From: Branchiostoma floridae
Taxonomy: Eukaryota > Chordata > Leptocardii > Amphioxiformes > Branchiostomatidae
Length of the DNA: 64,000 bases
Direction: 5' to 3'
Assembly: GCF_000003815.2 (NCBI RefSeq)
Contig: NC_049992.1
Location: 16,222,378-16,286,377, forward strand
Shown: one piece after another, positions 36,391 to 48,042 of the stretch
How positions within the stretch are numbered: the first letter of the stretch is position 1
Layout of the letters: each line of letters opens with the position of its first letter
Made by a program: the position numbers and the translations under genes
Notes under the pieces: model-generated
What the model saw: only the letters and a program-made list of their open reading frames with translations
Databases searched by the model: none
Told to the model about the DNA's origin: nothing

Positions 36391-37460
36391 TTACGGAGGT
36401 TGGGCAAGGAATCAATCCTCATTTTCGTACCTTTGTGGATTTCCATCATCTGGCGAAGCAAAGTGAACATATTCTCCGCAGAGGTTGAGCCACTTACCTT
36501 GACGTTCAGAGATGATTGCTCTACACAAGGAAGCCCCTATCTCTAGCTGCATTTACACCACTTTCGATCTCCTCCTACCTTGCAGAAGTTACTGAGTAAA
36601 TCTCAAAAGTCCTGTAAACGACGGTGATTATCTAATAGCCTCCTTATCCAGCGCCACCAGATGTCTACCCTGTCTTCCCATCCGCGATAGCTCTGTTGTC
36701 ATAATACAGGTACTATTACATTTTTCTAAGATGGAATACTGCGATAAGCAAAGACTCATTGACACATGCTTAAGAAAGATTTACCTGTACAACAAATTGA
36801 AAGTGAAATCTGTAAATGGTGAGGATAATTTTTGTCAGTAGCACTCATGCGAGCACTTGATTTTAAACTATTCAGAAACGGCATGTTACAAATACGGTAG
36901 TGATTTGTAAAAGGTCGCGCGAGTTTATATTATACCACAGATAAAAATGCAGTACGTAAAATAGGTGTTGGCTTAATATCTGTCTACGGTGTCTAAACTT
37001 GTCTCCTGGGTGTGTTTGTGTTCGTGAATACGTGTGACTTTGCTTCGTTCAAGTCATAATGAATCCATTCTGAAAGGAAAATGCTTCCAGTGTATCCGCA
37101 GATAACAATCCCCGACTATGGGAAAACAAGAAGGCGAAGAAATTACAGAATATTGAATTGCGAAGCACTTTCTGCACGTCGCTCCAAGCCTGTGTGTGGT
37201 TGAATTATTTTTTGCGGAAGCAAAGTGACCGACCTCTGCGACACCGGGACCACAGCAATTACGGTTATTAACTTATGAGGGAACATATAATGCCTGCTTC
37301 ACACACGGGGGACGTGCCGGGTCAGGGGGGTCAGGGCACGGCTGACCTTCTGTCTTACTTACTTACAGCGCCGCGGGCTTGACGAGTAGACAGATATGGC
37401 TTCATTTCAACATGTTGAGATGGAGCAAGGATAACAGTCCATACTGCACTTCGTATTTCA
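36391..37460. other. Non-coding stretch, nothing recognised
   Basis: A moderately GC-richer patch lies near 37190-37380 without a supported exon. Confidence 0.4.
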
Positions 37461-37613
37461 CCTTTTTCTAGCCTCCATAGCAGGCCTTTTTACGTCTTTT
37501 TGGTCTCATGATACACTTTTGCTGGCCGCTTCTTTTTATAAAAGGGTATTATGAGCCCCAAAAGACGAAAAAAAAGACATACAGAGAGCCTGCTATGGAG
37601 GCCATCTTTTTCC
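37461..37613. mobile_element. MITE, TAGCCTCCATAGCAGGC family (copy 1)
   Basis: Arms TAGCCTCCATAGCAGGC (from 37469) and GCCTGCTATGGAGGC (to about 37605), 137 bp. Flanking octamers CCTTTTTC and TCTTTTTC match at 7 of 8 positions. A related copy is at 46419-46605. Confidence 0.82.
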
Positions 37614-39570
37614 AGGTTTTCGTTCCTCTGATTCTGGCTATTGGATAATAACAGAAACGTTAAAAGACAAATGGATTATTTTTTGACTGTTGAGATTGTA
37701 ACCAAACTTCCTAAATGAACGTATTATAATTATAGTTCGTCTATCTAAATTTGCTTGTTTGTAGTGGTGTGTGTACGCAGTTCTCGAACTGGCATTTGAA
37801 TTCTATATATAGTTTCTTCTGATACTGCGATAGATATGATCGATGTTGAAGCATTCTATAGCTTGCCGTAATATATAGTAGACTATCTTAGGAGTGGACC
37901 ATTCAGTTATTTTGAGAACATAAACTTCTCTTGGACGATGTATTGTTTGCTGTCCTGTTAGTATGATACTTCAGTTTTTCCAGACCATCTCTCGAAAGAC
38001 CACACATCATTGTTTATGACCTCCGAATCCTGTCCACTTGAAATCGTAGCTTAAAACAGACGAATCGAAGATTGAAGATGAAACCGGGTCAATACAAACA
38101 CCTACGTAGATTTTGAAATCAATAAAAGTGCATTGAAGTAGAAATCAAATTACACTGCGGGGCTCATCACGGTAACACACAAACAAAAGTCCTCGAGCTC
38201 GTTACTGCAGGCAGAGCTATAACCATTAGACTTTCACTGCAAGAAATCTCGCTGTAGACATTCTCTTCCGCAGCTTTTACAATAGTAGTGCCTTGGGGAG
38301 ACTCTGCTGAAACTGGGCTAAATTTGAATCATCATATAACGTTATAGGTCGTCGCCGAGGCTCGGTGTAGGAAAATCGTGAGACAAAATGTATTGAGGAA
38401 ATTACGCCAGGTTACCTTTATCCACTATAGCCGTTGCTTTAAGAGCTTGGTATTTTGAATAGGGATATCAAGTCGTCGGATGGTGGTTTCAAATTGCAAT
38501 ATCTTCAATACGTTTTCAAATGATGCAATTTGAAAACGTCGTCTGTTGACTTAACATCGTTAGACACCCTGTTTTTTTTTAAAAACAACGGATATAGGTT
38601 ACCCCGAAATTTAAAGGTGAACTAGCGTTAGATGTTTAAGCTCCTGACACCGTACTGGTTGTAGTAAGACAGGTATATCACAAAGATTTAGTTCATCACC
38701 ACAGCAATAACGCCGCATGCTGCACTTTCTTCCAGTAGTATTTGTCACAGCATATGGGATGCGCAAGGAAGTTCCCAATGGACCGGTGCAAGTAATGAGT
38801 CTAAGCTGATCAGTTGTCTGACTTAATTGTGTCATTAATCTACGTCCTATGTGGTTGTGCATGCTGCGTCATCATTGCTATGGTCGGGGAGGCGCTGCAT
38901 TACATATCATTTGGAACGCTTAAAGGTGGTATCTCACTGCAGTTGGGGCACCGGTGTGGCATTGCGGGGTTCGTTCACTGCGACACTGTTGTGTGATTTT
39001 CGTCTATTTTATCATTTAGATATTGCGTTATACGTAAAATTATGACTTAGAAGACAACAAAATACACAAAACGTAAGAAAATTCGATCTTTATAATCCGT
39101 TCAGTGTATATATTTTATTGAAAATAATAACAAGGCAATATAAGTTGCATCCCAGGCAGTGATATATGTGGGGTGCCATTGAATATACATACCGTATTAC
39201 GAACATATTATTCATCAGTAGTACATCAAGTGATAAGCCTATAAGGGAAATATCGATATTATTAGAAGACAGTATTAACATACAAAGCAAACGGATGTAT
39301 TTTAGTGATGAGATCCACTACTACTACCTTTTTTTCTGCCAATTTACAAATTCTATCAGTCAAGTTTGTTATGGTTTCTTTTTCTTTCCATAAACGTATT
39401 TGGCATATATTTTCTTTCCCGCCTACGCACCCCTACAAAGCCCCTGATTGCATTTTCGCTTACCCTCCCGCTATCTAACTATTAGCCTGAAATAAACGAG
39501 TAATTACGCCAGTATTGGGAACAGGCCACCGATTCACGTAGATCAGTTTGAAATGCCGTAAGGAATAACC
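37614..39570. other. Non-coding stretch, nothing recognised
   Basis: A small inverted pair ACGTTTTCAAAT / ATTTGAAAACGT is at about 38510-38540. No exon recognised. Confidence 0.4.
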
Positions 39571-39583
39571 TGACGTCATATAA
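39571..39583 (+). promoter_or_regulatory. CRE palindrome overlapping a TATAAG motif
   Basis: TGACGTCA (39571-39578) runs directly into TATAAGG. The spacing to an ATG at 39625 would suit a short 5' leader. No transcript can be shown from the sequence. Confidence 0.3.
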
Positions 39584-39732
39584 GGCCCACTGCACCAACA
39601 TGTTATCGTTCGCTATTACAATACATGAAATTGCCTTCTTCGGTGATGAAATCCACGACCCATGATTCGGGAGTTGATGGGGTTTTCGCTTGGTCTTTGG
39701 AGAGAGATCACGGAAGTCTGAGTCAATTTGAT

Positions 39733-40014
39733 GAAGATTATACATACTTACGTGAACACACTGGAAGCGATACACAAGATGAAGATTATACTTACGTGAA
39801 CACACTGGAAGCGATACACAAGATGAAGATTATACATACTTACGTGAACACACTGGAAGCGATACACAAGATGAAGATTATACATACTAACGTGAACACA
39901 CTGGAAGCGATACACAAGATGAAGATTATACATACTTACGTGAACACACTGGAAGCGATACACAAGATGAAGATTATACGTACTTACGTGAACACACTGG
40001 AAGCGATACACAAG
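39733..40014. repeat. 48-bp minisatellite, about six units
   Basis: The unit runs from GAAGATTATACATACTTACG to GATACACAAGAT. Five units are 48 bp and one (the second) is about 44 bp through loss of four bases. Units differ by only one or two bases, so the array is young. 48 is a multiple of three, so all units stay open in the same frame on both strands, giving a 131-codon plus frame and an 87-codon minus frame. The 4-base loss switches the plus frame between the first units and the rest, which argues against selection on the protein. Confidence 0.95.
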
Positions 40015-41537
40015 GGTTAATAAATTTTTTAAAGGTCTCTGTTGAGGTCCAGCTTTCTGTTCGCTCCAACTGCTATCGCTCCCTGCTAAGGCCTACGTCA
40101 CATTATTTCCAAACCGTGACCCGGCCGGGCAGATTTCGGGAACGAAAAGTATGATATAAAAGACAAAAAAAGCCAGGACGAGCCCCAGTTTGGAAATATA
40201 ACGTTAGCCTAACAAGATCTAACAAGAGGAGAGGTCAATGGGAGCGGGCATCTTTTTCTAACAAGGCTACCAACCAGGCTAGACTAAAACTTTAGCTGGT
40301 AACCCTCTACAGATGTGCATAATAACAGGGCAAGAGCAACTGGTTTCGTCGGTGACTTTACAAATTACGGAAAGAATGAGAGCTTTTTTGTAGTCTAGCA
40401 AGAACCCTTTGTGGCTGTCGATCGATTCTTACCTCAGTAGGGTAATTTTCCTAGCTTTGATACAAGTGGCCAAGCTTAAGGGAGAAGTAGTGGCTTGGTT
40501 CCAACGTGACATTAAAGTTATTATTCTAAACCATACCACTCGATCCAAGGAGCATTTCTACATTCACCACGTCTATGACAGATCTTGTGGTTTAATCACC
40601 ATTATATCAAATAGTAATGATACCGGTAGCCTGCAAAAATCTATCTTACGTGTCGAAAATCCTAATTTGTCTCCAAACGGAATAGATAGTGGTACAACAA
40701 AACTTTTATATATAAAGCTATTTAGAAACATCTCGGCATTGCAACATCGAATGAAATAAAGTTCTACAAAAGACACAGGCTATCGCACAATCGCATAAGA
40801 CACTGCTCTTGAAGCACTAAGCTACGTACGGTGGTTGCTATGTCTTTCCTTGATCTCCTGCTACGGTTACTTCCGAAATATGATAGGAGATATGATGTTG
40901 TGGTACATTAAAAAGTGGCAAAACCACTTTGAGTCTTACACTTTACAGGCGTATAGATAGAAAGCGATAAAACAAGGTTGTCATTTTTCACACCTCCTCC
41001 GATCCTTGTACATCAAGACACGAAAAACTCCCAGTTCCAACATAATCCGCAGTAAGACGGTGCAGTCCGTACAGAACATTAACATGCTGGGTCCATCCGC
41101 TGTCACTGATGTGTGGCTGTTACTGAGCTCTCCCAGACACACCGCCGCCGGCCTGACCTCCCTATATCTCTGGTACTTTCAGGAGCGGGTTTTTATTGTC
41201 AGTCGTCACACAGCCATCATCGCAAGGCACAGACACACGAACATTACTCTTATGGCTCAACAGTGACGCAAGAAGCCATACGTACGAGCTGAGCCACTTG
41301 GAGTGCTGAGGATTGATTTGTGTGCTTCTACTGAAACGCTGACAGTTTTTAGAAAGGCGTTTTACTAGCGATGGGACGGGGAAGTTAAGTTTAGCGTTAT
41401 CGAAGTGGAGACTTCGGAAAAGTTGACAACTAAAGGCGGTTGAACTCTAGCTTCCTAAGTCTTAGCCTGGCTGAGGGCTCCATATTAAAGTCATGCTTGA
41501 CATCCCTCAACATAATGCGCATTGGTCGGATTCTGTA
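40015..41537. other. Non-coding stretch, nothing recognised
   Basis: A GC-richer patch lies at about 41050-41240 with an 86-codon frame but no recognisable domain or splice context. Confidence 0.4.
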
Positions 41538-41861
41538 AAGCTAAGGGCACAACCCGCCGTACGTGCAAATACGTGCTGTCTACGTGCCCAAACGTGGCTA
41601 ATCGTTGGGGATCCGTAAGTGGTAAGCACAGAAAGTTTTGCCTGCACTTTAAGTTCTACGGCGTGTCTGCGTGCTCCAAAAACCGTCGGATTCCCTACAA
41701 GTTGGTACGGAAGCGGTACTAACCACTTACGGATCCCAAAAGATTGCCCACGTTTTGGCACGTAGACAGCACGTATTTGCACGTACGACGGGTTGTGCCC
41801 CTAGCTTTATGGAGCACGGAGACACGCCGTAAAACTTTACTTGCAGGCAAAACCTTTGTGC
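41538..41861. repeat. Permuted inverted repeat, ACGTGC-rich
   Basis: Block A (41538-41623, including GCAAATACGTGCTGTC and ATCCGTAAGTGGT) is followed by block B (41625-41676, GTTTTGCCTGC to GTGCTCC). To the right, block A recurs inverted (41722-41809) and then block B inverted (41811-41861). A simple hairpin would give the order A-B-B'-A'; here it is A-B-A'-B'. ACGTGCC words continue to about 41945. The class is unknown. Confidence 0.8.
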
Positions 41862-43740
41862 CATCGGGCTGTGGATTCGCCCCCCGTACGTGCCAGTACG
41901 GGCGACGCGTTTTCAGAAATACGTGGCGGACGTGGCCTCCCCCCAAAAAACGTACGGACAAATTGCACGGAACGAACGGAAAAAATCAGATAGACCTGTA
42001 CACTAGACTTTATTACCTCCCTATGTTATCGGATCCTTTTCCCCCGCCCCTTGCAATTAGCCATTGGATGTGGATTTGCAAATAAAAATTATCATTATTT
42101 TGTATGTTCCTTGTATATTTTTTTATGTTCCTTGAACGTAGCAATATGATGCTAAATGTGAGCTCATGAGAAACGCATGATAGTCGTGGTAAAATATCTT
42201 GCCGGCAGTCTATATATAAGACCAATCTGGTTTTCATTGTTGAACCATCAACATGAGACATATCATTGATATTGCTTGGCAAATTATTACCACTAGGGTA
42301 TCAAACGTTGGTGTTTCCAACATTCCCTATTTTATGTTGCCAAATGACTCCCACGGGGTAGCTTCAAACCATGCCCGGAGATAGCTATATGATATCATCT
42401 TCAATAAAAGGTTAATAAGACATAATGTCACAACCGACGTCATTCGACCGCGGGGCTGCATTTTCTTTCTGCACATACTCTGTCTCTATGCAGGCACGCA
42501 GCGCGGCAGCAGCTGGTTATATTACACTGAACGACCCGTCACACCTATCCTTTGCACATCTATCTGCTTGCGCTCTTTAAAACTATCCAGAGAAAATGCC
42601 CCTACTGTGCTTGGTAATAAAAAATTCCACTCTACTGTAGCTCTGGAAAAATACGAATTTTTGACTCAGACTCTGGTACTTGAAGGCATACGACATGATT
42701 TCTTCTGTAGTACACTTTTGACGTGAGGTATGATGGAAATGACCCAGAGATTGCAGGAGTAAGGGTAGGTGCAAAGGGATCGTCTATATTGGCCGCAAGT
42801 CAACAGCAGGCTGAGTGTGATTGTAGAGATTACGGCGAGTCTATAAGATATTAAAATTGTCGGACCGAAGCAAAGGTTATCGCTCGAGCTAATGGTGTAG
42901 ATTGGCGTGTGCTATAACCCTGTAGATTACTCGCTCACCCGTGAAAGAGATAAACATTTTATGACGACTTGAACCTTTCAGCTATTACTCCTAGCTCCCA
43001 GATGGGAGAGAATAAATCTTATATTTCCGTTTGGCAGTTGAAAGGGCGCTTCACTAATTTTCACAGAAAGATTCGGATAATTCAGTACCCTTACATTTTC
43101 TCTGGGAGTTTCTGAAAACCAGGATGACACCATGTCCTTTGAAAATTAATCACCAAGTCTCTCAGTTGTTATGGTCCATAAAAAAGTTTAAAGGTCTGCT
43201 AGGTAAAGGTAGTCCAATAGCCGTTTGGGGGCCGTTGGGTTGCTATCCACTGTGTGCAGGGAATTCATAACGGTATTGGAAAGCAGTTGCCATCCCTCTT
43301 CTTCCACCGCCTTTTACCTCCACAATCGAAGTCAGGTGCCAATTTCTACCCCTGGGTGAAGTGAAGAAAATCGTATAAAGTACATTTCCCAACCACACAA
43401 CGCCTAGCCAGGAAAACCAGAAGTCAGTGAACCTGTGACCTTCAGATTTACTGTCCGCTAGCCTAGTCATTCAGCCATTCGACGCCAGTAAAAGGTGTTA
43501 AAACAGTTATAAAACACAAAATCATCAAAAACAGTTATAGAACAGTTATAAAACACAAAATCATCATTGCCCATAAGAAGGAGAAGACCGGGAGAATTTT
43601 TCCTACCTTTGTCAATCCAGATATAACCACTGAAGTGTATCGCAACTACCAAACTCTCTTGTTTCCAGGTAAAGGTATTCACAATGAGAGCGGTGTTTAA
43701 ATTGGAATATGCTGCACGAAGTAAAATATCAACGAGTGGC
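41862..43740. other. Non-coding stretch with a short local duplication
   Basis: The phrase AACAGTTATAAAACACAAAA then TCATC occurs twice at about 43500-43566. No exon recognised. Confidence 0.4.
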
Positions 43741-43744
43741 TTTT

Positions 43745-44715
43745 CATGGAAGTTGTTTTTTTGTTGTATGGAGGAGAGAAAAAAAGTCTAAATAGCACAA
43801 GAACTATTGAGAATTTGTATAAAAGACAATACAGCCTCACGTGGTCCCGGAGTTACGACAACTAATCACTGCCACTCCCGTACTCTCTCATCTCTCCATA
43901 GAAATCGTTAATTCTGTTGTATGGAGGAGAGAAAAAAAGGATAAAACAACACAGTACTGCTTTAGAACCATTGAGAACTTGTATATTAAAATACCGTACA
44001 GCTTCACGTTGTCCCGGAGTAACGGTAACTTATCACTGTCACTCCCGTACTCTCTCATCCCTCAATGGAAATCGTTAGTGGATTACAAAAAAAAAGGATA
44101 AAACAACACAGTACTGTTTTAGAACTATTGAGAACTTGTATGAAAGACATTGAAGCCTCACGTTGTCCCAGAGTAACGGTAACTAATCACTGTCACTCCC
44201 GTACTCTTTCATCTCTCCATAGAAATCGTTAATCTGTTGTATGTAGGAAAACAATGATAAAAAAACACAATAATGTTTTAGAACTATTGAGAACTTGTAT
44301 AAAAGACAATGAAGCCTCACATTGTCCCGGAGTTACGATAACTAATCACTGTCAGTCCCGTACTCTCTCATCCCTCTATGGAAATCTTTAATTCTGTTGT
44401 ATGGAGGAGAGAAAAAAGGGATAAAAAAACACAATACTGTTTTAGAACTATTGAGAATTTGTATGAAAGACAATACAGATTCCCGTTGTCCCGGAGTTAC
44501 GATAACTTATCACTGTCACTCCCGTACTCTCTCATCCCTCCATGGAAATCGTTAATTCTGTTGTATGGAGGGAAAAAAAGGATAAAACAACACAGTACTG
44601 TTTTAGAACCATTGAGAACTTGAAAAGACATTGGAAAGACATTGAAGCCTCACGTTGTCCCGGAGTAACGATATAACCTCTCACTGTCACTCCCGCACTC
44701 TGTCATCCCTCCCGG
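43745..44715. repeat. Satellite-like tandem repeat, ~155-160 bp unit, about six units
   Basis: Each unit contains TTGTATGGAGGAGAGAAAAA, then TTTTAGAACTATTGAGAA, then GTCCCGGAGTTACG and CACTCCCGTACTCTCTCATC. Unit starts fall at about 43762, 43918, 44085, 44237, 44397 and 44560. Divergence of several percent and variable A runs separate units; the third has lost the GGAGGAGAG segment. Frames through it are not conserved. Confidence 0.92.
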
Positions 44716-45093
44716 CTACACACTGTATTGATCTTCGTTAACCTTCCCGTCTCCCTCGGGCCGGTCTCGGGCAGAAAGGAGGAATTACAATCTCCGATAT
44801 CGAACTATTATCACTAGCGTGTGCACGGGAATCTTTCATACTCCACTTGAGACGAGTAGAAGAAAAGGCCAGTACCTTTGGGGGTTAGGTTGGGAATCAG
44901 ACAGAGAATAAGGAAACGGCTCTGATGTACGTAGTTGAACGGACTGATGCTTAAAATCATAAGGAAGGAAACAGCTGAGAAAGAAGTACCGAAAATGATA
45001 GAAGGAAAGAAATGGAAGTAAGGAAGGACACATTTGAGAAAGAAGTAACAAAAAAGAATAGAAGAGGGAAAGAAATGATGGAAGGAAGGAAGG
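44716..45093. other. Purine-rich non-coding stretch
   Basis: GGAAGGAAAG-type A/G-rich sequence at about 44950-45090. No exon recognised. Confidence 0.45.
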
Positions 45094-45156
45094 CAAGTCA
45101 AAGTCAAGTCAACTTTTATTGCACAACAATTGCAACGGGTACAATGTTAGGCAAAG
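45094..45156 (-). mobile_element. LINE-like 3' end with TTGACT tail
   Basis: On the minus strand TTGCAATTGTTGTGCAATAAAA is followed by TTGACTTGACTTTGACTT, that is, a polyadenylation-like hexamer running straight into a short tandem tail, as at the 3' ends of non-LTR elements. Only the terminus is recognisable. Confidence 0.45.
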
Positions 45157-45230
45157 TGGTGCGGCAGTGGTGCGGCAGTGGTGCGGCAGTGGTGCGGCAG
45201 TGGTGCGGCAGTGGTGCGGCAGTGGTGTTT
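45157..45230. repeat. 11-bp tandem repeat, six units
   Basis: Six perfect copies of GTGGTGCGGCA, sitting directly between the LINE-like 3' end and the degenerate repeat that follows. Confidence 0.95.
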
Positions 45231-45264
45231 TTCGTCAAAAATAAGCATTTCGTTGTACTGTATG

Positions 45265-45535
45265 TCAAAACTGTTATTGAATCTATGTGGGCATATAATC
45301 AATGCACCTCTGTGCGATTTTTCAGGTCATCCGGTTGTAATACCAGGGCACTGGGGTCCAACATATACAGTTTTGGTCTAAAAATGACCAAAAACTCAAT
45401 AGAATCATTTTAGGGGCAGATATGAAAAAAAAAAATTAAGAAAAACGCCCGTGGGTATTGGCCCACTCTACCCTTGTGCCAAATTTCAAATTATTCGGTC
45501 CAAGAACGACGGAGATAACGCGTTTTGAAGATTTG
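45265..45535. repeat. Degenerate repeat related to the 50.6-51.2 kb block
   Basis: GTGGGCATATAATC, ATGCACCTCTGTG, TTTCAGGTCAT, GTTGTAATACCAGGGCAC and TGGTCTAAAAATGACC occur in the same order as at 51100-51220. A further weak unit follows at about 45450. Confidence 0.85.
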
Positions 45536-46277
45536 ACAGGAGAAAGAAAAAAAAAGAAAGAAGGAACATTACGAATACAATATATTTCACCATACCTGTG
45601 GTATGGCTGAAAAAAAGATGATCAACTTTTCCAACACTGTAAAATCCGAAACGAACGCTCCGCTAAATTGCTGTAGTTTATCGGCCTGATTAGACGGAGT
45701 GGAGCACGTCCTCAAGTGTCAGGGACGGAGGAGAAGTTGGCGCCAGACGGGCATTGACGGATCAGCGTGGGTGTCGTGAAATATTCCCGGCTTCTAATAG
45801 CCCACTACGGTGGCTGGTAATGACTTCTAAACCCGATGGAAGAGAACAGGACATAATGTACAGAAAGGTCAAAACGTTGGGCATCATCATAGCGGAGGAG
45901 TCGTTGCCATTTGGAAGATTGACGTAGGAGGAATTTCAATGAACTCTCTGTATATATACGCGAATGACTTGCTCGCTAGAATAGCTAATAGCTTCCCATT
46001 GTATTCGACAGTCTAAAGTATAGGCTGTCTTCGACGACGAAGGAAGAACCACAGGAGTTGCACGTAACGGGCTATGAAGCGCCGACGCTAATAAACGTAA
46101 ACGGTTGTTGCCTTTTAAAGTGTATCATACATTATCATATATAAAGTATATACAGCACGCTCCGTAAACTTTATACGTGTGCTACCAGGCACTGTTCACA
46201 CCATGACGGTTCTTGGCATAATTGGTTAGGGATTGCACACTTGTCATTGAACCGTTGCTTTATGAACCTTTATAAAC
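45536..46277. other. Non-coding stretch, nothing recognised
   Basis: GC-richer at 45660-45790 without a supported exon. Confidence 0.4.
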
Positions 46278-46350
46278 TAGGGGTGGGTACCGGTACGGTT
46301 GCCTCTTCACCTCAGGCAGAAACGAATTTTAACTTCTGTACTATTCTCCT
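46278..46350 (+). mobile_element. Terminal fragment of an AGGTCC-family hAT MITE
   Basis: CTAGGGGTGGGTACCGGTAC matches the end of the 810-1243 element, but the AGGTCC words that should follow are absent. A solo end or a related family. Confidence 0.5.
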
Positions 46351-46410
46351 AACAAGATGTATCCGCGTATAAATGAATGTTACCATTGCAAAGAGTCACA
46401 TCCGCCCTTG

Positions 46411-46613
46411 ATTTAACTAGCCTCCATTGCCGGCTTTCTAGGGCCTTTTCCCGTCTTTTTTGCTTATAATACACTTTTGCTGACCATTTCTTTTTGTACT
46501 GGGCGAATGGTCAAGCCACCCAGTACAAAAAGAAATAGCCAGAAAAAAGTGTTTGTGAGTCAAGAAAAGACGGAGAAAGCCCCCCTGGAGAGACCCTGCT
46601 ATAGAGATTTTAC
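46411..46613. mobile_element. MITE, TAGCCTCCATAGCAGGC family (copy 2)
   Basis: Arms TAGCCTCCATTGCCGGC (from 46419) and the complement ending GACCCTGCTATAGA (46605), plus inner arms CTTTTTGTACTGGG / CCCAGTACAAAAAG. Flanking octamers GATTTAAC and GATTTTAC match at 7 of 8. 187 bp. Confidence 0.85.
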
Positions 46614-47630
46614 AGCAAAGCAACTTTGATAATTAACATGCGCTCGCTGCGGAACGAGGCCGATAGATTGACGACTCACCTGGCCTTCACGAACAACAAA
46701 ATCATCGATCAAGGAGCTTAGAAACTCCTTGGTTCAATCTGGAAACAAGTTCGTAACCTTGTCGCAGTACAGTATATCATCTAAGTGATCTACATGTATC
46801 AATGGGGACCTCTAGCGACCTGTCTTATTTTTGCCGGTGCTCGATGCGGTGAGACCGTTCAATGATGACTGTTCAAAATTTCAATACTTTCTGGTACACT
46901 ATTTGACTGGTTCGACATCTTTGACGTCAGAAGAAAGCTGACACTTGCAAGTACAATGTGCTATGTGTTATGAATGCATAATAACACCGATTGTTTCATC
47001 CTTGCAAATGGTATTTTATCGAGTGTCGCTGTGTATGTGGACACATAGATCACCTACGGACTTTCTCTCCCATGACTGATTTTTGCATGTACCGTAAACG
47101 TTATCGCAACAGCATTGTGAATTGCCAAGACTTCTCTACATCAAAGCCCGTGAGAAGTGACCATCGTATTGTTAACATCCATTGGCATAATACCGGTCGG
47201 TTTACTGCAATTTCTCAAGCAATGCTAATTTGGCAAATGATCAACGCATCATTTTCTCCAGTTACATGTTGCTGTTACAGCTTACCTTTGCCACTTCTTC
47301 TGTGTAAATTATTTTGTCTCTCTGGTCCTGCTAAAAACATAATATCGTAATTCGAACACACCGCGGAATTGCACGGAGAACGGGCGCGTGGTTGGAAGGG
47401 GGTGCTTTATACCGGTCGAACGAAACACGGCACAATTAACTGCCGCTATGTACCTTTATACATCCTCTGTTGTTCCTTTCTTTCCTGTTAGTAGTTGCAC
47501 AAAACAAAAATCTGCATGAGCATACAAAAAGTCATGAGAAAATGGGCGTATACTGACAAGAATTTTCATTTAATTTTGGTCCGTCACAACCGCTATGACG
47601 CAAAACTTTACTGCTGGCCGTAGCATTAAA
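46614..47630. other. Non-coding stretch, nothing recognised
   Basis: The 119-codon frame at 46991-47350 shows no domain and no splice context. Confidence 0.4.
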
Positions 47631-47631
47631 A

Positions 47632-47826
47632 ATGGCGGGAAAATGGCGGCGTACGTTCAATTTCTTCAATTTGACCCATTCAGCCGTAGATCCGGGCGAT
47701 AATGCAACGGTTCCTCACACTTTTACACGAGTTGTAGGTCACCAAAAGAAATTCAAGATTGCTGTTGAATCATGCTCGTCTTGTGCCGTGAGCACATGTG
47801 ATTATTATCTACAAATCTGGCGATGA
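47632..47826 (+). CDS. Possible short plus-strand exon or ORF with promoter-like motifs
   Basis: A 64-codon frame begins in ATGGCGGGAAAATGGCGGCG, which also contains a perfect E2F-type GGCGGGAAA and a YY1-like AAAATGGCGGC, motifs usually found around transcription starts. Residues include a Cys-rich stretch near the C-terminus (SCSSC). A donor-like GCC|GTGAGC lies inside the frame at about 47787. I do not recognise the peptide. It would run towards the 3' end of the minus-strand Kelch-like gene. It may equally be chance. Confidence 0.22.
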   Translation: MAGKWRRTFNFFNLTHSAVDPGDNATVPHTFTRVVGHQKKFKIAVESCSSCAVSTCDYYLQIWR

Positions 47827-48019
47827 ACGTGGCAGTGTGTTTGTCCCACGACGAGCTCGCCTGCCCCGAAAATGACCTGAAAACTTTTGGTCTTGTTGTC
47901 TTCGAATGCATTGTTATCGATGCTTTGTAAATTATGTATTGGACACCTAGATGTCTGAAGTGTGCATACCTCAGAAATAACTATTGTTGCATGTGTAGAT
48001 CTCTTTAAGTTCCACTATT

Positions 48020-48025
48020 TTTAAT
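48020..48025 (-). terminator. Possible polyadenylation signal of the Kelch-like gene
   Basis: On the minus strand ATTAAA, the commonest variant of AATAAA, lies 257 bases after the stop codon. No canonical AATAAA was noticed between the stop and about 47400. The true site cannot be fixed from sequence alone. Confidence 0.3.
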
Positions 48026-48042
48026 CGACCGGTATAAGGCTT

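Noticed and set aside
39733-40014. CRISPR-like array of direct repeats
   Set aside because: The 48-bp units are contiguous with no unique spacers, and the genome is eukaryotic. It is a minisatellite.
41522-42085. Frames of 66-113 codons on both strands
   Set aside because: They are translations of the permuted inverted repeat.
43841-44623. Frames of 81-86 codons
   Set aside because: They lie within the ~155-bp satellite and are not conserved between units.
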